Below, piece after piece: positions 36,137 through 45,146 of a stretch of 64,000 nucleotides of DNA. Positions within the stretch are counted from its first letter, which is position 1. Each line of letters starts with the position of its first letter. The notes beneath the pieces were generated by a model. The model was not told where the DNA came from. It ran no database searches and saw only the letters and a list, made by a program, of their open reading frames with translations. The stretch is from Mucilaginibacter sabulilitoris (GTDB taxonomy: Bacteria; Bacteroidota; Bacteroidia; Sphingobacteriales; Sphingobacteriaceae): the NCBI RefSeq assembly GCF_034262375.1, contig NZ_CP139558.1, positions 2,666,001 through 2,730,000 on the forward strand, given 5' to 3'. The translations under genes were made by a program, and so were the position numbers.

Positions 36137-37404
36137 GGTGTTTTTGTAAGCTCATCCTCACTCACCACGTGTTTCTTTATTAACGCTCCCTTTTTAAAAC
36201 TCCTGATGGCTAAAAGCGCGCTGATCAGCATAAGCAATGCAGCCAGTATATAGGGTGCGCCGGGGAAATAGGTTGAGGTGTTTCTGTGTGTAAACAAGTG
36301 GAAAACCGAGCTCATGAGCAGGGGGCCAATAATAACAGCCATGCTGGTTAAACTTGTTAAGGAACCCTGCAGTTCGCCCTGTTCTTTTGGCGATACGGTA
36401 CCAGTGATCAACCCCTGTAATGCCGGACCTGATATGCCACCCAGGCAATAAGGGATCATATATATGTACATGAGCCAGCCATGATTTGCGAAAGCAATGA
36501 GTGTGAGGCCAAGGGTATAAAAAAGTAAACCGGCGACAATATTTTTTTCCTGCCCGAATTTGGGTATGGTATAACGGATGAGTCCGCCTTGTATAGCCAC
36601 CAGCACCACGCCTATAAATATGCCCAGTGTACCAATGCTGCTCAGCGTCCAGTTAAACTTTTCAATCAGGAAGAAGGATAAAACGTATTCCACCGCTTTT
36701 TGGGCTACGTAAACTAAAGAGAATGAAGCCACCAGGCCGGTAAGGGCAGGGTATTTCCCCAGATTACGCAAAGAGCTTATCGGGTTTGATTTTTTCCATT
36801 CAAACCTTCTCCGATTTTTTATAGGCAGCGATTCGGGGAGCACAAAATAACCGTAAGTGGCATTGACCAGAGCGAAGGCAGCTGCCGCCATAAAGGGGAG
36901 TTTCACATTTAAGTCGCCAAGATAAGCGCCTAAACCAATACCAATAATAAAGCCCAGACCCGAAGCCGCGCCCACCAACCCAAAGTTGGTAGCCCTGTTT
37001 TTCCCGGTGCTTACATCGGCAATGTATGCCGTAGCTGTGGAGTTGCTCGCCCCGGTAATACCTGCAATGGTGCGCCCTACAAAAAGCCAGCCTATGGTAG
37101 GGGCAAAGGCCATAAAAATATAATCAATACCAAAACCAAGTAGTGAGCTTAACAATACAGGCCTGCGGCCATAACGGTCGCTCAGGTTACCCAATACCGA
37201 CGAAAACAGGAACTGCATGGAAGCGTAAGTAAAGGTTAAATAGCCGTTGTATTGCGTAGCGGTACTTACATCAACATTGCCCAAAGTTTCCAGCAGTTTG
37301 GGCATCACGGGTATAATAACGCCTAAACCCAGCACATCTATAAACAGCGTTACAAATATAAATCCCAGCGCCGCTGAGTGCTTTTTTTTAGGTTTGGCGG
37401 TCAT
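36127..37404 (-). CDS. MFS transporter, TCR/Tet-type efflux
   Basis: 425 residues, 12-TM major facilitator of the TCR/Tet (DHA1) group: LFIDVLGLGVIIPVMPKL in TM1, the D-R loop GNLSDRYGRRPVLL between TM2 and TM3, GRTIAGITGASNSTATAYIAD in TM4. It probably exports drugs or small molecules by proton antiport. The first 18 residues are a basic lead, MTAKPKKKHSAA. It is a close paralogue of the neighbour at 37458 (53 bases apart, same order of motifs), so this is a tandem duplication. The last 10 bases overlap the DUF502 gene on the other strand. Confidence 0.92.
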   Translation of the reverse strand: MTAKPKKKHSAALGFIFVTLFIDVLGLGVIIPVMPKLLETLGNVDVSTATQYNGYLTFTYASMQFLFSSVLGNLSDRYGRRPVLLSSLLGFGIDYIFMAFAPTIGWLFVGRTIAGITGASNSTATAYIADVSTGKNRATNFGLVGAASGLGFIIGIGLGAYLGDLNVKLPFMAAAAFALVNATYGYFVLPESLPIKNRRRFEWKKSNPISSLRNLGKYPALTGLVASFSLVYVAQKAVEYVLSFFLIEKFNWTLSSIGTLGIFIGVVLVAIQGGLIRYTIPKFGQEKNIVAGLLFYTLGLTLIAFANHGWLMYIYMIPYCLGGISGPALQGLITGTVSPKEQGELQGSLTSLTSMAVIIGPLLMSSVFHLFTHRNTSTYFPGAPYILAALLMLISALLAIRSFKKGALIKKHVVSEDELTKTPHL

Positions 37405-37457
37405 TAATGATATAAAGGTTTAAACTGCGTAAAAGTTTTAGAAGGTATAGAATTGCT

Positions 37458-38678
37458 TTAACTCCTTTTAAAACTCCTCACCGCCAGTAATGCGCTCAGC
37501 AGCATTAATATACCGCCAATTACAAATGGAGCGCCTGGAAACTGAAAAGCGGCATCGGCCCGGGTAAAATGGTAAAAAGACCAGGTCATGAGCAGCGGGC
37601 CAAAAATGGAGCTCAGGCTCATTAAGCTGGTCAGGCCGCCCTGCAGTTCGCCTTGTTCATTGTCGGGCACGGAGGTGCTCATATAACCCTGCAAAGCCGG
37701 ACCTGCAATGCCACCCAGACAATAAGGAACCAGGTACGCGAACATTTGCCAGCCTTTATCAGCAAAGGCAAATAAAAACAAACCTAAACTATAAATAAGC
37801 AGGCCAACCCAAATACTGCGCTGTTCGCCCAGTTTGGGGAGTATGAACCTGATGAGGCCGCCTTGTACCACCGCAACCAGTAAGCCTACCAGTCCCAGTG
37901 AATAGCCTATCATATCTTCGCTCCAGGCAAATTTTTTGATAGTATAAAACGTCCACACGCTTTGCACCGATTGTACGGCAAAATACACCAGGAATAAGGA
38001 TACAGCCAAGCCTATAACCTCTTTATATTTACTCATTTGTACCAGCGAGCCTATAGGGTTTGCCCGTTTCCAGTCAAAATCCCTGCGCTTTTCTTTGGGT
38101 AACGACTCAGGCAAAATAAAATAGCCATATATGGCATTCAGGAAGGCAAGACCAGCAGCGGCCAGAAAAGGGTATTGTACATTGTACTTACCCAAAATGC
38201 CTCCAATTACAGGCCCTATGATAAAGCCCAGACCAAAGGCCACACCAACCAACCCAAAGTTGGCTGCCCGCTTTTCGGGCGCACTGATATCTGCAATATA
38301 GGCCGATGCAGTTGTAAAACTTGCCCCGGTAACCCCGGCTATAGTACGGCCAACAAACAGCCATGCTATTGAGGGGGCAAAGGCCAGAAAAGTATAATCA
38401 ATACCAAAACCTAATAAGGAACATAGTAACACCGGGCGCCTGCCAAATTTATCGCTCAGGTTACCTATCAATGGCGAAAACACGAACTGCATACTGGCAT
38501 ATACCGCCGTAAGCCAGCCCGAATAGCTGGAGGCCTCGCTTACATCGCCATGTATCAGGTGTTCAATAAGTTTGGGAATAACCGGTATAATAATGGCCAG
38601 CCCCATTACGTCAATCAGTAAAGTAGCGAAGATAAAACCTAATGCTGCCTGTGGTTTTGATTTTTCGATTATGCTCAT
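37458..38678 (-). CDS. MFS transporter, TCR/Tet-type efflux (paralogue)
   Basis: 406 residues, 12 TM segments, same family and motifs as the gene at 36127: [37 protein letters not shown] and [21 protein letters not shown]. It is the upstream, first copy of the tandem pair. The two share a colinear block of conserved motifs along their length but differ in many residues, which points to old duplication. Both lie in a run of leftward genes with the LOG-family gene 39 bases before and the symporter beyond; whether they form an operon is not certain. Substrate unknown. Confidence 0.92.
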   Translation of the reverse strand: MSIIEKSKPQAALGFIFATLLIDVMGLAIIIPVIPKLIEHLIHGDVSEASSYSGWLTAVYASMQFVFSPLIGNLSDKFGRRPVLLCSLLGFGIDYTFLAFAPSIAWLFVGRTIAGVTGASFTTASAYIADISAPEKRAANFGLVGVAFGLGFIIGPVIGGILGKYNVQYPFLAAAGLAFLNAIYGYFILPESLPKEKRRDFDWKRANPIGSLVQMSKYKEVIGLAVSLFLVYFAVQSVQSVWTFYTIKKFAWSEDMIGYSLGLVGLLVAVVQGGLIRFILPKLGEQRSIWVGLLIYSLGLFLFAFADKGWQMFAYLVPYCLGGIAGPALQGYMSTSVPDNEQGELQGGLTSLMSLSSIFGPLLMTWSFYHFTRADAAFQFPGAPFVIGGILMLLSALLAVRSFKRS

Positions 38679-38717
38679 AAGCGCGAAATGATAATTTAGT
38701 ACTTGATAGTGCTTTAA

Positions 38718-39425
38718 TTAAAAGTTCGGCTTTAATACATATTTGTTATAGAAGCGGGTAATATGTTCAACGGCTTCCTCGGCGGTGTCAACAACGCGGT
38801 ACAGGTTCAGGTCGTCTGGGTTAATGTTGTGCTGTTCGGAAAGCATTTTTTCTTCTACCCAGGCAAACAAACCTTTCCAGTATTCCACACCTACGAATAT
38901 GATGGGGAAACGGGCAATTTTACCGGTTTGTATGAGGGTGATAGCTTCAAACGATTCGTCCATAGTACCAAAGCCTCCGGGCAGGATGATAAAGCCCTGC
39001 GAGTATTTCATGAACATTACCTTGCGGATAAAGAAATAATCAAACTCCATGATCTTATCCCTGTCGATATATTTATTATGGAATTGCTCAAAGGGCAGCT
39101 CAATGTTTAAACCAACGGATTTACCACCGGCTTCATAAGCGCCTTTATTGGCAGCTTCCATAATACCTGGTCCGCCGCCCGATATTACCCCGTAACCATG
39201 CTCGGTAAGCAGGCGGGCGGTATTTTCGGCCAGTTGGTAATATTTATTATCATTATGGGTACGTGCCGAACCGAATATGGATACACATGGACCTATTTTA
39301 GCCAGTTTTTCAAACCCGTCAACAAATTCGGCCATTATCTTGAATATCTGCCAGGAGTCGGTAACCTTAATTTCCTGCCAGTTTTTATTTTCAAATGCTT
39401 GTCTTATTTTTTCTTCGCCAGTCAT
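38718..39425 (-). CDS. LOG-family (TIGR00730) protein, possible cytokinin-riboside phosphoribohydrolase
   Basis: 235-residue Rossmann-fold protein. The family signature PGGxGTxxE appears as ILPGGFGTMDESFEAITL, with the preceding GGGPGIMEAANKGAYEAGGKSVG. Characterised members (LOG) cleave nucleoside 5'-monophosphates to release cytokinin bases and ribose 5-phosphate; others have broader nucleotide hydrolase activity. Cytoplasmic. Followed after 39 bases by the MFS pair and preceded by the symporter with 22 bases, all leftward, so it may be co-transcribed with them. Old database names as lysine decarboxylase are not supported. Confidence 0.9.
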   Translation of the reverse strand: MTGEEKIRQAFENKNWQEIKVTDSWQIFKIMAEFVDGFEKLAKIGPCVSIFGSARTHNDNKYYQLAENTARLLTEHGYGVISGGGPGIMEAANKGAYEAGGKSVGLNIELPFEQFHNKYIDRDKIMEFDYFFIRKVMFMKYSQGFIILPGGFGTMDESFEAITLIQTGKIARFPIIFVGVEYWKGLFAWVEEKMLSEQHNINPDDLNLYRVVDTAEEAVEHITRFYNKYVLKPNF

Positions 39426-39447
39426 ATCTGTTATAAAATATAGTAAA

Positions 39448-40932
39448 CTATAACGTTGCCACCTTTGTTTTTGATGTCGACGTTAGCCAAAGGCCCACAA
39501 ATGTAATTAATCCGTTAACAATGATAAGTTCGTTGCTGAAAACATATCCGCCCAAAAATTTTGCCGATTCGGTACTTAGGAAGTAACATACCGCAGGCGA
39601 TATCAGGCAAATAAAGGGCACCAGTTTGTCCCGTACCTGCCTGTTACTTACAAACAAACCGAAGGAGTATAAGCCCAGCAATGGTCCGTAAGTATAGGAT
39701 GCTACTGCGAATATGGCGCTCACCACCGCATCGTTATTAATGGCATTGAATATTACAATGGTCAGGAACATGAGGCCCGAAAAGGCTACGTGTACGGTGT
39801 GCCTGATGCCCACCATTTTTTTGCTGTTGAGGTCGCCTTTTTTATTAAAGTTTAAAAAGTCGACACAAAAGGACGTAGTAAGCGCAGTAAGGGCCGAATC
39901 TGTAGTGGCAAAGGTGGCGGCCGTTAAGCCCAGCATAAATACCATGGCCGGTACTACACCCAGGTAATTAAGAGCAATGGTAGGGTACAGGTAATCGGTT
40001 TTATCAACATGGATGCCGTATTTGTTGGCATATATCCAAAGCAGGGCGCCTACGCTTAAAAAGAAGATATTGATAATCACAAACACCCCGGTAAAACTGA
40101 ACATGTTTTTTTGAGCTTCCTTGATGTTTTTCAGGCTCAGGTTTTTTTGCATCAGGTCCTGGTCAAGGCCGGTCATGCCTACGGTGATAAATAATCCGCC
40201 TAAAAACGCTTTACTAAAGTGGAGTTTGCTGCTTACAAAATCGTTAAAGAAAAATATCTGTGAATAGCTGCTGTTCTTGATGGCATCGGCGGCTTCAAAA
40301 ATGCTCATGTGCAGGCTCTGGCAAATAAAAAATATCGACAGAAATACCGATAATACCAGAAAAAAGGTCTGCAGGCTATCGGTTATGATAATGGTTTTTA
40401 AACCACCCTTAAATGTGTACGACCATATCAGTAGCAAACAGATCATCACTGTTACCGCAAAGGGTACGTGGTAGCTGTCGAATATAAATTTCTGCAACAC
40501 AATAACCACCAGGTAAAGCCTGAACGCCGAGCCTATTACCCGGCTGATGAGGAAGATCCCTGCCGCGGTTTTGTAGCTCCAGGTGCCCAATGCACCTTCA
40601 ATATAGCTGTAAATGGAGGTAAGCTTGAGCCGGTAATAAAGCGGCAATAGCACTGTAGCTATGATGATAAAACCCGCCGCATTGCCCAGTACAAACTGAA
40701 AGTAAGAAAATTCGTCGCCGGATGGTGCGCCAACCTTGCCCGGTACCGAAATAAAGGTTACGCCGCTCAGCGCCGTACCAATCATACCGAAGGCTACCAG
40801 GTACCATTTGGAGTTACGGTTAGCTACAAAAAAGGTATCGTTATCTGATGATTTTTTGGAGGTGAGCCATGATATGATGAGTAATACTAAAAAGTAACCA
40901 ATGATAAAAGACAGTAATATTCCGGGCGACAT
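39448..40932 (-). CDS. Sodium:solute symporter (SSS family)
   Basis: 494 residues with 13 or so transmembrane segments typical of the SSS family. Motifs: VAFGMIGTALSGVTFISVPGKVG at TM2 and FMLGLTAATFATTDSALTALTTSF at TM8, where the Ser/Thr-rich pattern binds sodium. SSS members import sugars, amino acids, vitamins or urea with sodium; the substrate is unknown. It is first in the leftward run that ends in the MFS pair. Its start at 40932 (MSPGILLSFIIGY) fits the first helix. Confidence 0.9.
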   Translation of the reverse strand: MSPGILLSFIIGYFLVLLIISWLTSKKSSDNDTFFVANRNSKWYLVAFGMIGTALSGVTFISVPGKVGAPSGDEFSYFQFVLGNAAGFIIIATVLLPLYYRLKLTSIYSYIEGALGTWSYKTAAGIFLISRVIGSAFRLYLVVIVLQKFIFDSYHVPFAVTVMICLLLIWSYTFKGGLKTIIITDSLQTFFLVLSVFLSIFFICQSLHMSIFEAADAIKNSSYSQIFFFNDFVSSKLHFSKAFLGGLFITVGMTGLDQDLMQKNLSLKNIKEAQKNMFSFTGVFVIINIFFLSVGALLWIYANKYGIHVDKTDYLYPTIALNYLGVVPAMVFMLGLTAATFATTDSALTALTTSFCVDFLNFNKKGDLNSKKMVGIRHTVHVAFSGLMFLTIVIFNAINNDAVVSAIFAVASYTYGPLLGLYSFGLFVSNRQVRDKLVPFICLISPAVCYFLSTESAKFLGGYVFSNELIIVNGLITFVGLWLTSTSKTKVATL

Positions 40933-41236
40933 ATGTTTTATTTAATCCGGAAACCCGACGGTCGGGAAAGTTCCGGAAGTGTTAGTTTATACTTCATTCC
41001 GAAAGTCGGAAACTTTTTTTACAAAAGGTAATTATTGGCGTGGGTTTGTGTATTTTATTATTCGGCCAAGCAATAATATATGTTTTATACTACAGATAGC
41101 TTTTAAGCATAGGTTAATATTCAGGTTAATAAGCGGGTTAATGATTTTTTTATCGGTCTTAATCTCCATTTAAGTATTTAGCCGTCTTATCATTGTAATA
41201 CAATAAACCTATAGTTAAACCTTAATACCTGAATTT
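40933..41236. other. Intergenic region with three palindromes
   Basis: About 304 bases between the symporter and GH76 genes, which diverge. It holds cccgacggtcggg (40954-40966), ttccggaa (40971-40978) and ttccga-aag-tcggaa (40997-41011), the last followed by a T run. They could be operators or a terminator; no RNA was seen. Confidence 0.5.
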
Positions 41237-42667
41237 ATGAGCGTACAAAAATTTTTCGTTTTTGTTATTATGGGGTCGTGCATCGCTTTGTTAAGCTGCA
41301 GTAAAGCAAAATACACCCCGCCGGATACTGCCAATGCTGATGCCGTCAGTAAGGCACAGGCTGTATTACGAACCGCAACTCCATCCGACAATGACCTTGC
41401 CAATCTGGCTTATTCTTCGTTTAACGCAGCCTGCTTAAATCCAAACACTAATTTATATTATAACAATACCAACAAGGATGGTATAGCTGCCATCTGGACG
41501 CAGGCCATTTACTGGGATATGGCCATGGACGTTTATAACCGCACCAAAAAGGCATCGCAGCTTGCTTTTCTAAACGCCATGTACCAGGGCGGCTTTAACC
41601 AGTACGATGGCTATAACTGGAACAATACCACTACCTGGTTTATTTATGACGATATGATGTGGTGGATCATGGCCCTGGCCCGTGCCAACCAGCTTACCGG
41701 GAACGCTACTTATCTGCAAAAAGCCAAAGAAGGTTTCGACCATGTTTGGGCCGGCTCTTATGACCCTGCTGATGGTGGTATGTTTTGGGATTTTAACCAC
41801 AGCGGTAAAAACTCGTGCATCAACTTCCCTACTGTTATAGCAGCCATGCGCTTGTATAAAGTAACAGGGGATAAAGCTTATTTAAACAAGGCACAATCTA
41901 TTTACACATGGTCAAAAGCCAACCTTACGAATGCCGCTACCGGGCAGGTTTATGATAATAAGATAGGGAGTAATCCTCCGGGCGGCCAGGCTTATACCTA
42001 CAATGCCGGTACGGCCATAGGGGCGGCCTACGCGCTTTATAAGCAATCAAAAAACAGCGCTTATCTGGAAGATGCAAAACGATATGCCGATTACGTAAAA
42101 AATAACTTATGCACCGACGGTATCTTGCCTGCCGAAGGCGACTTTAACGAGCAAGGCGTAATGAAAGCCATATTTGCCGATTACATGATGCAACTGATTA
42201 ACGAGGGCGGACAAACCCAGTATTTAAGCTGGATCAAAGGCAATATCACTACCGGCTGGTTAAACCGCGACAGGGTCCGCAACCTTACTTATCGCAATTA
42301 TGCCATAACCTGCCCTACAGGTTACATACAATCGTACGAGGCCAGCAGCCTGGTAACCTTTATGCAGCTGTATCCGGGGAAGGATTGCCTGTTCCCGGCC
42401 GGGGTAACTTTTTATGCCAATACCATGTATGGCGGCGCAAGTACAAAGCCTATACCTAAGGGGAGCTATACTTTAGCACAGTTGAAAAAATTTGGCTTTG
42501 CCGATGACTGGGCATCTTCGGCCAGCGTACCCGACGGTTGGAAGGTAACTATGTACAGCGAGGACAACTTTCAGGGTACCTCATGGCAGCTCAATGCCGA
42601 TACACCGCATTTCCCCAATCTTTCGCCTACGGCTAATGATGTAGTATCGTCGGTTAAGATAGAATGA
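41237..42667 (+). CDS. GH76 lipoprotein with C-terminal beta/gamma-crystallin domain
   Basis: 476 residues. The N-terminus is a lipoprotein signal with lipobox LLSC (Cys21). Residues about 50-370 form the (alpha/alpha)6 barrel of GH76 endo-alpha-1,6-mannanases; the catalytic Asp pair is in TTWFIYDDMMWWIMALARA (Asp138-Asp139). The C-terminal 90 residues (GVTFYANTMYGGAS to VVSSVKIE) are a beta/gamma-crystallin repeat, with SEDNFQGTSWQL as its strand-turn motif; such domains often bind calcium. Likely attached to the outer membrane and acts on yeast- or fungal-type mannans or bacterial mannan-like walls. It stands alone with a strong terminator behind it (42682-42711). Confidence 0.9.
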   Translation: MSVQKFFVFVIMGSCIALLSCSKAKYTPPDTANADAVSKAQAVLRTATPSDNDLANLAYSSFNAACLNPNTNLYYNNTNKDGIAAIWTQAIYWDMAMDVYNRTKKASQLAFLNAMYQGGFNQYDGYNWNNTTTWFIYDDMMWWIMALARANQLTGNATYLQKAKEGFDHVWAGSYDPADGGMFWDFNHSGKNSCINFPTVIAAMRLYKVTGDKAYLNKAQSIYTWSKANLTNAATGQVYDNKIGSNPPGGQAYTYNAGTAIGAAYALYKQSKNSAYLEDAKRYADYVKNNLCTDGILPAEGDFNEQGVMKAIFADYMMQLINEGGQTQYLSWIKGNITTGWLNRDRVRNLTYRNYAITCPTGYIQSYEASSLVTFMQLYPGKDCLFPAGVTFYANTMYGGASTKPIPKGSYTLAQLKKFGFADDWASSASVPDGWKVTMYSEDNFQGTSWQLNADTPHFPNLSPTANDVVSSVKIE

Positions 42668-42681
42668 TTTTTTGTAGAGTT

Positions 42682-42711
42682 AACAAGCCCCCGCTGCAGC
42701 GGGGGCTTGTT
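42682..42711. terminator. Palindromic terminator after the GH76 gene
   Basis: Perfect 30-base palindrome (42682-42711, centre ctg/cag) followed by gttttt. Symmetric, so it could stop transcription from either side. Confidence 0.85.
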
Positions 42712-42767
42712 GGTTTTTCGGGGTTGGGATGCGGTGATACAACAATAGGTTTTCGGAAGAAAAAGGG

Positions 42768-42877
42768 TGTCATTTCGACAAGGTACGAGGAGAAATCCTA
42801 TAGATATTGCAAATTCGTTTTGTGAGGCATATAAGATTTCTCTTTCGCACAACGCTCATACCCACCCATGCTCTCTC
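42768..42877. repeat. REP-like repeat, interrupted by the IS110 element
   Basis: An imperfect inverted repeat: tgtcatttcgac...gaggagaaatc (42768-42802) and gatttctctttcgcac...ctctctc (42830-42877). Its outer end should read gaaatgacaa, and exactly that is found on the far side of the element at 44185-44194. So the IS110 element split this palindrome near one tip. Another related copy lies at 60427-60508. Confidence 0.75.
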
Positions 42878-42889
42878 GATTTCTATGAT

Positions 42890-43897
42890 TTAAGCAACTA
42901 ATTTCTGATAATTTTTTTCGTAAGGTCTGTTTTGGTTGACGCAGGCGAAAAGGCGTAATATGAGTTTGTTCCTAACGGCATTAATGACACTCATTTTATT
43001 CTTTTTTTCCTGCAATACCTTTCGTTGGTAAAAGCGTTTTAGATCTTGGTTATGCTGTATAGCAACTATGGCTGCAAGATGTAGGAGCGTTTTTACTTTT
43101 TTGTTGGCCATATGCGATACCCTGGCCTTTTTAACAACCTTACCGGAGTTATCTGTAAAAGGTGCTACGCCTGAATAACAAGCGAACTTTTTAGGGTCGC
43201 TAATGTCCTTGAATTCGTTGGTAGTAACAATGACCTGAACGGCAGTTACTTTGCCAATGCCGCTTACTGAGGTTGCCAGTTTGAATATCCGGGTTAATTC
43301 TTTGTCCGCTTTAATAATTTCTTCTATAGCCCGCTCTGTCCTGGCTATGTCGCTTTCGATCGCCTTTAAGGAATGACTGCAGGCTTGTAGGTTCTGCTTG
43401 CTGGTTTTGCCGGGACTGAAAGACGCATGCTCTTTTAGTGGCACTTTCAATTGTTTTTTAACAGTTATCAACCGTAACCGGGTAGCTGCAAGATGGGCAA
43501 GTTGCTGCACAGCTTCGCGCTTAGGCTCCCATAAGCGCAGCCCTTCGCGCTCCTTATAAGCATACCAGGCGATACGCATGGCATCTACCTTGTCATTCTT
43601 GCCCCGGATATTCCCTAATGAGTTCTTGATCTGGGTAGCCGCTTCTAAGCAAATGTGTGCCTTCTTTTTATGCAGGCAAGCCAAAGCATGGTTGTTATAA
43701 ATGCCGGTATGCTCCATGCAGAAAATAGCTTTGCTTAAGCTGAACCCAGGAAGTTTTCCCAACTCCTTGAGAAATGTATTGATTGCTGCCGGAGCGTTAG
43801 CAATTTCCTGGTGGAATAGAAACCGGCTGCCTTGCTGAACAGCAAAGTCCAATTCGTTTTTGGACACATCGATACCAATGAAAAATTCAAATTCCAT
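42890..43897 (-). CDS. IS110-family transposase (recombinase)
   Basis: 335 residues of the DEDD-Ser IS110 type. The N-terminal RuvC-like domain begins FFIGIDVSKNELDFAVQQG with the first Asp, and Glu in AIFCMEHTGIYNN. The coiled segment LKAIESDIARTERAIEEI follows, then the C-terminal Transposase_20 domain with the catalytic Ser region (LATSVSGIGKVTAVQVIVTTN and FACYSGVAPFTDNSGK). It appears full length. Works with a bridge RNA transcribed from the element's own left end (44184 down to 43898) to pair donor and target. Confidence 0.93.
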   Translation of the reverse strand: MEFEFFIGIDVSKNELDFAVQQGSRFLFHQEIANAPAAINTFLKELGKLPGFSLSKAIFCMEHTGIYNNHALACLHKKKAHICLEAATQIKNSLGNIRGKNDKVDAMRIAWYAYKEREGLRLWEPKREAVQQLAHLAATRLRLITVKKQLKVPLKEHASFSPGKTSKQNLQACSHSLKAIESDIARTERAIEEIIKADKELTRIFKLATSVSGIGKVTAVQVIVTTNEFKDISDPKKFACYSGVAPFTDNSGKVVKKARVSHMANKKVKTLLHLAAIVAIQHNQDLKRFYQRKVLQEKKNKMSVINAVRNKLILRLFACVNQNRPYEKNYQKLVA

Positions 43898-43933
43898 ATC
43901 TTTACCCTGTTTATGTTAGTAAACAGTTAACAT

Positions 43934-44077
43934 GTTTTAAACTACATCAATTCCTTACTAATGAGCCTCGTAAACTCTAATTTCTATTTGATGCCACAGT
44001 TTAAAACAAGCGGTAAAGGAGTAAATCGAACGATAGGCCTACATGCCTGGAAATGACAATAATGCGCCTTTACCGCT
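43934..44077 (-). ncRNA. Predicted bridge RNA of the IS110 element (two guide loops)
   Basis: In transcript order (44077 to 43934): first hairpin, 11-bp perfect stem (44067-44077 with 44009-44019) holding a 47-base loop; second hairpin, 10-bp stem (43998-44007 with 43934-43943), asymmetric bulge and 6-bp stem (43988-43993 with 43945-43950) holding a 37-base loop. Loop 1 contains ttgtcatttcc (44059-44049), identical to the 11 bases outside the left end (44194-44184), and cgttcga, which pairs with tcgagag of the right flank except one base. Loop 2 contains atagaaat (43987-43980), identical to the right end (42886-42879), and aagga, complementary to tcctt at the left end. This is the target- and donor-binding loop layout known for IS621. 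Transcript ends are unknown; a further hairpin at 44135-44174 may be part of it. Confidence 0.72.
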
Positions 44078-44134
44078 GTTAACTTTATCCACAAAATCTA
44101 AGGTTATTAACAAAGAAAAAGAAGCAAAAAGAAA

Positions 44135-44174
44135 GCTTCAACAATAATAATAACCCTTATTATCTTGTTGAAGC
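44135..44174 (-). ncRNA. Stem-loop near the IS110 left end
   Basis: Ten-base perfect arms (44135-44144 and 44165-44174) plus an inner six-base stem. It lies upstream of the two guide loops and would be the 5' stem-loop of a bridge RNA if transcription starts beyond it. Confidence 0.5.
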
Positions 44175-44255
44175 TAATCTAAAGGAAATGACAAGATTTT
44201 TTCTTCCGAATATGTATGGTGAAAATGCTGACTATAAGATCAACTATTAAACATT

Positions 44256-44969
44256 TTAAGCATGTTTAAGCTGATTTAACTTTCTAAAAACCGCTGTGTG
44301 TAAAAATAAAATAGTCGCAGGTGCAAAAGCGGGGAACCAAACAAACGGAAATACGGTCACTTCCCGGAGGTTTCCATTGGCGCCGATAGTAACCGCAATC
44401 ACAAGCAGATCAATAATGTCCATGATGCCGAAAATGTTCCAGGCGTAAACGGCCGGTTTGCTCCATGACTTTCCCTTTGAAACCATTTTTGCCACCGGGA
44501 TTGCCAGAATCGCGGTAATGATATCTCCCAATCCGGCAAAAAAAGCAAATTTCGTGGGCAAAAGGTGATAGCAATAAAGCAAGATGAAAAACACACCGAG
44601 AATGCGGAATACATGCACGGCTATCAGCGATTCCAATGAAATTGACCTGAGTAAAGTTTTAAATAACCTGGTATTTCCAATAAAACCGAATAAGATGATG
44701 GTTAACGGCATACCAGCCCAAACCATCACTTTGGGCGGCAAAGAATTAACATCAAACGTTCCTTTCAAAGCAAACACGGAAACATAAATAAGATAGGCAA
44801 GGTAAAAAGCAACAATACCAATCTGGATGTTGGTTGATTTTCGAGCCGTCATACCGACGTTGAGCGCTGCCTGTTTTACCGGTTTGGTAATGAAAACTAC
44901 GGAATAAAGAAAACTTGCAATAAATAGTACGATGGCCCAAATGGGCATGTGGGATATGTGATTTGTCAT
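44256..44969 (-). CDS. Hypothetical seven-helix membrane protein
   Basis: 237 residues with about seven hydrophobic segments (IWAIVLFIASFLYSVVFI; IGIVAFYLAYLIYVSVFAL; VMVWAGMPLTIILFGFIG; HVFRILGVFFILLYCY; FFAGLGDIITAILAIPVAK; FGIMDIIDLLVIAVTIG; FVWFPAFAPATILFLHT). I do not recognise the family. No signal peptide beyond the first helix, no obvious catalytic motif. It ends 61 bases from the insertion boundary of the IS110 element (44195) but is not disrupted by it. Divergent from the serine hydrolase remnant at 45147. Confidence 0.75.
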   Translation of the reverse strand: MTNHISHMPIWAIVLFIASFLYSVVFITKPVKQAALNVGMTARKSTNIQIGIVAFYLAYLIYVSVFALKGTFDVNSLPPKVMVWAGMPLTIILFGFIGNTRLFKTLLRSISLESLIAVHVFRILGVFFILLYCYHLLPTKFAFFAGLGDIITAILAIPVAKMVSKGKSWSKPAVYAWNIFGIMDIIDLLVIAVTIGANGNLREVTVFPFVWFPAFAPATILFLHTAVFRKLNQLKHA

Positions 44970-45146
44970 AATATGATGCTTAAATATGAAGACAAAGGAA
45001 AAAGATATACATCAGCTTACACTTAGCAAATGACAAGAAATGAAATGGCGGGTCGATAACGCCGATCATAGGCTAAATAAATTTATTATTACATGCTTCT
45101 GTAAGTTTTTAAGTATTTCCTCTACTTATATGGAAATCATTTAAAT

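Larger units (their letters stand above)
42878..44184 (-). mobile_element. IS110-family insertion sequence
   Basis: About 1.31 kb element with no terminal repeats, as expected of the family. Boundaries were read by comparing flanks with the parent repeat: right end (minus-strand sense) ...catagaaa-TC / gagagagc, left end cttgtcatt-TC / ctttag, sharing a two-base TC core (42878-42879 and 44185-44186). The stop codon of the transposase is 10 bases from the right end; the left end carries 290 bases of non-coding DNA with strong secondary structure. Boundaries may be off by a few bases. Confidence 0.8.

Noticed and set aside
38718-39425. Lysine decarboxylase label for the LOG-family gene
   Set aside because: The PGGxGTxxE motif belongs to LOG phosphoribohydrolases; the decarboxylase name is a historical misannotation.
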